64,000 bases of DNA, from contig CAWDYI010000019.1 in NCBI GenBank assembly GCA_963806395.1, positions 124,001-188,000 on the forward strand, in the 5' to 3' direction. Shown here one piece after another: positions 59,888 through 64,000 of the stretch. Both the position numbers and the translations under genes were made by a program. The notes under the pieces are model-generated. The model did not search any database and was not told the DNA's origin. It was given only the letters and a program-made list of their open reading frames with translations. Every line of letters starts with the position of its first letter. Positions within the stretch are counted from its first letter, which is position 1. The DNA is from DASSUW01 sp963806395. Its GTDB lineage: Bacteria > Actinomycetota > Thermoleophilia > Solirubrobacterales > Solirubrobacteraceae.

Positions 59888-60859
59888 GTGCGCATCCTCG
59901 TCCTCGGCGGGACGGTGTTCCTCGGTCGCCACGTGGCCGCCGCAGCGCTCGCGCGCGGGCACGAGCTCACGCTGTTCACGCGCGGGCGGCATGGCGCGGA
60001 GCTGTTCCCGGAGGCCGAGCGCCTGCACGGCGACCGGGCGGGCGACGTGTCCGCCCTCGACGGGCGCGAGTGGGACGCGGTGATCGACACGTCGGGCTAC
60101 GAGGCCGAGCACGTCGGCCGGCTGTGCCGGCGGCTCGCGGACCGCGTCGGCCACTACGTGTTCGTGTCCTCGTGCAACGTGTACCCGGCGTGGCCGGCCG
60201 AGCCGGTCGACGAGGACTCGCCGGTGTGGGAGAGCGGGGACGACTACGGGCCGCAGAAGGCGGCGAGCGAGCGGGCCGCCGAGGCGGCGATGCCGGGCCG
60301 TGTGGCGTCGGTCCGGGCCGGCCTCATCTGCGGGCCGCACGACAACGTGTTCCGGCTTCCGTGGTGGGTGCGCCGGATCGCGGCCGGCGGCCGGATCCCC
60401 GCGCCCGGCGACCCGGCCCGGTTCGTGCAGCTGGTCGACGCGCGCGACCTCGCGGCGTGGATGGTCGACCTCGCCGAGCGCCGCGTGCCGGGAGCGTTCA
60501 ACGGGACGGCGCCGCCCGGCCGCACCACGATCGGCGAGGTGCTCGACGCCACCGCCGGCGCGACCGGGTCGGACGCGGAGCTCGTCTGGGTGCCGGACGA
60601 ACGGCTCGTCGAGGCGGGCGTCGAGCCGTGGACGGAGCTGCCGCTGTGGCTTCCCGCGGCCGAGTTCCCGGGCACCTGGGCGGTCGGCACCGAGCGCGCA
60701 CAGGCGTCCGGTCTGCGCTGCCGGCCGGTCGCCGAGACCGTGGCGGATGTGTGGGACTGGCTGCGCGCCGGCGGCGAGTCGGAGCTGGACGAGTGGCGGG
60801 CCGAGCATCGCCCGCCGCCGATGGCGCCCGATCGCGAGCGGCGCCTGCTGCGCGACTGA
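59888..60859 (+). CDS. NAD-dependent epimerase/dehydratase
   Basis: A 323-residue extended SDR with VLGGTVFLGRHVAAAALARG at the start. The YxxxK pair is Y121/K125 in DYGPQKAASERA, and the VSSCNVYP strand precedes it. WWVRRIAAGGRI and the FVQLVDARDLAAWM substrate part are family-typical. The GTG is leaderless, with TAGGTT seven bases upstream. It is not with a sugar cluster, so the substrate is unknown. Confidence 0.85.
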   Translation: MRILVLGGTVFLGRHVAAAALARGHELTLFTRGRHGAELFPEAERLHGDRAGDVSALDGREWDAVIDTSGYEAEHVGRLCRRLADRVGHYVFVSSCNVYPAWPAEPVDEDSPVWESGDDYGPQKAASERAAEAAMPGRVASVRAGLICGPHDNVFRLPWWVRRIAAGGRIPAPGDPARFVQLVDARDLAAWMVDLAERRVPGAFNGTAPPGRTTIGEVLDATAGATGSDAELVWVPDERLVEAGVEPWTELPLWLPAAEFPGTWAVGTERAQASGLRCRPVAETVADVWDWLRAGGESELDEWRAEHRPPPMAPDRERRLLRD

Positions 60860-60943
60860 CGCGCTACGGTTCGTTCAGTACGCGCGGCTTGGCAGGGGTG
60901 TCTGGCCGCGTGAAACGACGTCCCTATCACGGGGAGGCACTAG

Positions 60944-61825
60944 ATGCGACGTCTTCAGGTACTGCTGCTCGCCGTCTTGGCGTGCGCGTTGGTCATCGTT
61001 CCCGCCGCACAAGCGGCGCGGGTGAAGACCAAGGCTGTCGCGCAGGACAAGGCGGCGGTGAAGCGGTATTGGACCGCCGACCGGATGCGCAACGCGATTC
61101 CGGCGGACAAGATCCTGGCGGGCACGTATGCGCCGGCCACGAAGCGGCCGACGCAGCTCGCGGCGGCCACGCCGGTCCCGCCGCCGTACACGTCCCAGCC
61201 GACGAGCACCAACGGCAAGGTGTTCTTCACCGACGATGGGCTGAACTACGTGTGCTCGGGCACTGCGGTGCTCAGCGGCAACAAGAGCGTGGTCTGGACC
61301 GCGGGCCACTGCGTGCACGACGGTGCGAGCAACTTCCACACCAACTGGTCGTTCGTCCCGGCCTACGCGGACGGTTCCCGCCCGTACGGCACGTGGACGG
61401 CGCGAGCACTGCTCACGACCAACGGCTGGGCCTCGGGCGGCGACTTCTCGTATGACAACGGCGCCGCCGTCGTCTCGCCGAACGGATCGGCCCTGACCGA
61501 CGTCGTCGGCGGGCGCAACATCGCGTTCAACACCGCGCGCAACCAGCAGTACGCGTCACACGGCTATCCGGCCGGGGCACCGTTCAACGGACAGCGCCTG
61601 TGGGTCTGCAACTCGCCGCTCATCTATGACGACACGTCGGCCAACCCGCCGACGATGGGCATCGACTGCGACATGACCGGCGGCTCGAGCGGCGGCGGCT
61701 GGATCGCCGGCGGGAGCGTGACCTCGGTCAACTCGTACGGCTACACGACGCTGCCGAACGTGATGTTCGGTCCCTACCAGGGGTCGGTCGCGCAGAGCCT
61801 GTACACGCAGGCGGCAGGAAGCTAG
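60944..61825 (+). CDS. Secreted trypsin-like serine peptidase
   Basis: A 293-residue exported protease. The signal peptide (RRLQVLLLAVLACALVIVPAAQA) is followed by a pro-region with the TDDGLNYVCSGT beginning. The catalytic triad is H122 (TAGHCV), D171 (SYDNGAAVV) and S249 (GGSSGGGW). Two disulfides are likely (C107-C123 and two later cysteines). GGGGAGG six bases before the ATG makes it a canonical SD start. Substrate: extracellular proteins or peptides. Confidence 0.92.
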   Translation: MRRLQVLLLAVLACALVIVPAAQAARVKTKAVAQDKAAVKRYWTADRMRNAIPADKILAGTYAPATKRPTQLAAATPVPPPYTSQPTSTNGKVFFTDDGLNYVCSGTAVLSGNKSVVWTAGHCVHDGASNFHTNWSFVPAYADGSRPYGTWTARALLTTNGWASGGDFSYDNGAAVVSPNGSALTDVVGGRNIAFNTARNQQYASHGYPAGAPFNGQRLWVCNSPLIYDDTSANPPTMGIDCDMTGGSSGGGWIAGGSVTSVNSYGYTTLPNVMFGPYQGSVAQSLYTQAAGS

Positions 61826-61829
61826 CTGC

Positions 61830-62834
61830 TCAGGTCCCGTACGGCAGCTCGGCACGGATCGTCGTGCCGCTGCCGGCGAGGCTGCTGACGGCGAGCGCGC
61901 CATCGAGCGCCTCGACGCGGTGGCGCAGCCCGGTCAGGCCACTCCCGGCCGGGTCTGCGCCCCCGCAGCCGTCGTCCGACACCTCGATCACCAGCCGGTC
62001 GTCGCCGTCGCGGATCGTCACCCGCGCGCGGGCGCCGTCACCGGCGTGCTTCGCCGCGTTCGTGAGCGTCTCGGCGACGACGAAGTAGGCCGCGGACTCG
62101 ACCACGGGAGGCGGACGGTGCTCGAGCCTGGCGTCCACCGTGGCCCTGATCGCGGAGCGCGCGGCGAGCGCCTCGGCGGCCGCCGGCAGGCCGCGGTCGG
62201 CGAGTACCGGCGGTGCGATCCCGCGGGCGAGGTCGCGTAGCTCGGAGATCGCGGCGCTCGCCTCACCGCGTGCCTCGCGTACGAGCTCGGCGGCCTCGGG
62301 GTGCTCGCCGAGGCGGGCCTCCGCACGCCCGAGCTGCATCGTGAGCGCGACCAGCCGCGCCTGCGCGCCGTCGTGCAGGTCGCGCTCGATCCGGCGCAGC
62401 TCGCCCGCCTGCACGTCGAGCACGCCGCGGCGCGTGCGGGTGAGCTCGTCGACGCGCTCGACCAGCTCATGGTCGTCGCCTGTCATCCCGGCGAGCACCG
62501 CGTGGAGCGCGAGCACCATCGCCAGCACGACGACCGGGATCAGCGGCCAGAACGTGTCGCTGCCCGCCATCGCCCAGGTGACGACCAGCACTCCGGTGAC
62601 CCAGGAGAACAGCGCCGCGTGAACGGCGAAGACGCGCCAGCGTCCGCGACGCACGCGCGAGGCGGCGAACAGGGCGGCGTTCAGCCCGAACGGAATCGCC
62701 AGGCCGAACCACACCCAGCGCGGCCAGAACGCGCCACCGGTGGTCGCCCAGATGGCCGTGACCGCGAATGCGACGAGTCCCGACACCGCCGCCTGCAGCG
62801 CCAGGACCCGTCGCCATCTGCCGCGTTTGCGCAC
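61830..62834 (-). CDS. NarL-type (HisKA_3) sensor histidine kinase
   Basis: A 334-residue kinase. Four transmembrane helices (about 10-28, 38-58, 66-90 and 95-115) form a membrane sensor without a large external loop. The dimerisation domain has LRRIERDLHDGAQARLVAL with the phosphorylated His, and the ATPase domain has NAAKHAG, DDGCGG and GSGLTGLRHRV. The response regulator is not adjacent. It may sense a membrane or small-molecule signal. Confidence 0.9.
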   Translation of the reverse strand: MRKRGRWRRVLALQAAVSGLVAFAVTAIWATTGGAFWPRWVWFGLAIPFGLNAALFAASRVRRGRWRVFAVHAALFSWVTGVLVVTWAMAGSDTFWPLIPVVVLAMVLALHAVLAGMTGDDHELVERVDELTRTRRGVLDVQAGELRRIERDLHDGAQARLVALTMQLGRAEARLGEHPEAAELVREARGEASAAISELRDLARGIAPPVLADRGLPAAAEALAARSAIRATVDARLEHRPPPVVESAAYFVVAETLTNAAKHAGDGARARVTIRDGDDRLVIEVSDDGCGGADPAGSGLTGLRHRVEALDGALAVSSLAGSGTTIRAELPYGT

Positions 62835-62855
62835 GCGGCGATGATCGCACCCGCG

Positions 62856-64000
62856 CTACTTCACGGGCAGCTCCAGACCGCTGACCGGCAGCCGCTCGTC
62901 CAGGCACGAGACCTTCGCGCGCTCCGGGATCGTCGGACTGACCTCGCCGGCGCTGTTCGGGAAGTTGTCGCGCCGGGCGCCGTCCGAGTGGGTCACGCAC
63001 AGCTTGCGACCGACGATCACCGGACTCGTCGGGAACTCCATCGGCCCGGTGTTGCGCAGGCGCGTCGCGGGATCGACAGGGTTCTGGAACAGCTCGAGCA
63101 CGCGGCCCTTCTCGGTCACGACCACGATCGCGTTGCGCTCGTTGACCGCGGCCACGATGTTGCCGTTGCGGTCGAGCGCGATGCCGTCGACGCCCTCCAG
63201 GAACGGGTGCGCCGGGAGCACGTTGTCGAGGCACAGCGTGTTCGCGGTGAACGTCTCGTCGCAGCCGGTCGGGCTCCGGACGCGGCCGCGGCGATCGAGC
63301 GCGACGCGCCAGATCGCGCCACGCGCCGTGTCGCCGACGTACAGCGTCCCGTGCCGGTCGAACGCCAGCCCGTTCGCCACCAGGTGCTGCGAGCCCGCGG
63401 TGTTCGCGGCGGCGCGGCCGGTGGGCGTGATCGTGATCGTGCCCGGCGGCAGCCCGCGCGGGTCGCGCCCCACGCCGCCGACGCCGTCGACGAGGTTGAC
63501 GTCGTTGGCCATCGGCTGCACGCGGAAGACCTCGGTCGGGACTCGGTCGGAGCCGATCCGCCACACGCGGCCCTGGGCGGTCGCCCCGTCCGACACCCAC
63601 AGCTTCCCGCGCCGGTCGAAGGCGACGCCGTTGGCGCCGGGGACGTCGGTCGCGAACACCGTCGCGGTCGGCGGCTGCGCCGCGCTCGGCCGCAGCGTGA
63701 CGATGCGGCCGCTGTCGGCGATGAAGAGATCGCCGTCGGCGTCGAACGCCAGCCCGGCGGGGTTGCACGGGGCGGCGATGTTCCCCACGACCACGACGGG
63801 ACCGCCGGAGGCCCGCGTACGAAGGATCTGGCAGGGATCGGCGCCGCGGCTGGGCGTGTAGAGATTTCCGTGGCGATCGGCCGTCAAGCCCTCGAGCCCG
63901 ACGGTCGATTTCAGCACCGTCGTCCAGCCTGCGTCGTCGGGCAGCGGGCGGTAGCGCGGTTCGTGGCCGCCGACAGCCGTGGCCCCGGCGATCACCGCCC
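62856..64000 (-). CDS. Beta-propeller (NHL/SMP-30-like) secreted protein, 5' end beyond window
   Basis: At least 379 residues with about six repeats such as GLEGLTADRHGNLYTPS, GLAFDADGDLFIADSGRI, GVAFDRRGKLWVSDGA, GLAFDRHGTLYVGDTARG and GIALDRNGNIVAAV. This forms a beta-propeller that usually binds metals or lactones. Cysteines near CQIL, APCN, GCDE and SCLDE suggest export. A GTG at 63995 could be the start, but no signal peptide is seen, so the N-terminus probably lies outside. Confidence 0.7.
   Translation of the reverse strand, partial: AVIAGATAVGGHEPRYRPLPDDAGWTTVLKSTVGLEGLTADRHGNLYTPSRGADPCQILRTRASGGPVVVVGNIAAPCNPAGLAFDADGDLFIADSGRIVTLRPSAAQPPTATVFATDVPGANGVAFDRRGKLWVSDGATAQGRVWRIGSDRVPTEVFRVQPMANDVNLVDGVGGVGRDPRGLPPGTITITPTGRAAANTAGSQHLVANGLAFDRHGTLYVGDTARGAIWRVALDRRGRVRSPTGCDETFTANTLCLDNVLPAHPFLEGVDGIALDRNGNIVAAVNERNAIVVVTEKGRVLELFQNPVDPATRLRNTGPMEFPTSPVIVGRKLCVTHSDGARRDNFPNSAGEVSPTIPERAKVSCLDERLPVSGLELPVK

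Noticed and set aside
1..64000. CRISPR arrays, rRNA and tRNA genes
   Set aside because: I saw no regularly spaced repeats and no rRNA or tRNA signatures by eye; a covariance search could still find a missed tRNA.

Overview
The window is very GC-rich (roughly 70% or more), with dense, tightly packed genes and frequent GTG starts. Many genes lack a ribosome-binding site and instead carry a TANNNT -10 hexamer 6-9 bases before the start codon (leaderless transcripts). GroESL under CIRCE control, a 7Fe ferredoxin, an F420-associated zincin, CGNR and PucR regulators and an Lhr helicase fit an actinobacterium. My best guess is Thermoleophilia/Solirubrobacterales, inferred from gene content only. I see no rRNA, tRNA, prophage or CRISPR array.

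Layout. 0-3.6 kb: a deoR-MFS-HAD sugar cluster and a fatty acid desaturase. 3.6-6.8 kb: PucR regulator and rmlD-rmlB (dTDP-rhamnose). 6.8-9.75 kb: a lipoprotein and a tetR-udg-MFS operon, all four broken by many single-base indels. 9.7-16.7 kb: secreted proteins, a GT1 glycosyltransferase, a leaderless arsR-DUF899-SRPBCC operon, a small basic protein and a zinc peptidase. 16.8-21.1 kb: lhr, split by six +1 shifts. 21.1-28.6 kb: GGDEF-EAL protein, nei, GDPD, ECF sigma/DUF4349 pair, CRP-NUDIX-ASCH, histidine phosphatase. 28.7-30.2 kb: an IS110-family element. 30.3-33.1 kb: groES-groEL with two CIRCE operators.

33-46 kb: ASCH-wHTH and cupin (divergent), aldo/keto reductase, glycosyltransferase, a marR/ABC-2 efflux locus, citrate synthase with a CGNR regulator, amidase, NAD(P)-binding protein, ferredoxin, amidohydrolase, and TetR/YdcZ-type transporter. 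46-53 kb: two secreted proteins (one with RTX-like repeats), a methyltransferase, Mrp with an unassigned structured leader, and a histone-H1-like protein behind an intergenic region holding three related palindromes. 53-64 kb: inositol phosphatase divergent from a UvrD-like helicase-nuclease, a PLP enzyme, PAC2 protein, OB-HD protein, epimerase, secreted serine protease, histidine kinase and a beta-propeller-like protein cut by the window edge.

The most interesting non-coding signals are: (1) a 44-base palindromic element present twice with compensatory stem changes, each over the -10 of a leaderless gene (nei and a histidine phosphatase), one copy beside the IS110 element; (2) a structured element with twin identical-loop hairpins and a terminator-like hairpin just before mrp; (3) three related palindromes, one a perfect actinobacterial SOS-box match, before the histone-like gene; and (4) divergent leaderless gene pairs whose -10 boxes overlap face to face. 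No single gene cluster here looks to me like a new defence or biosynthetic system. The frameshift clusters are more likely assembly errors than biology.
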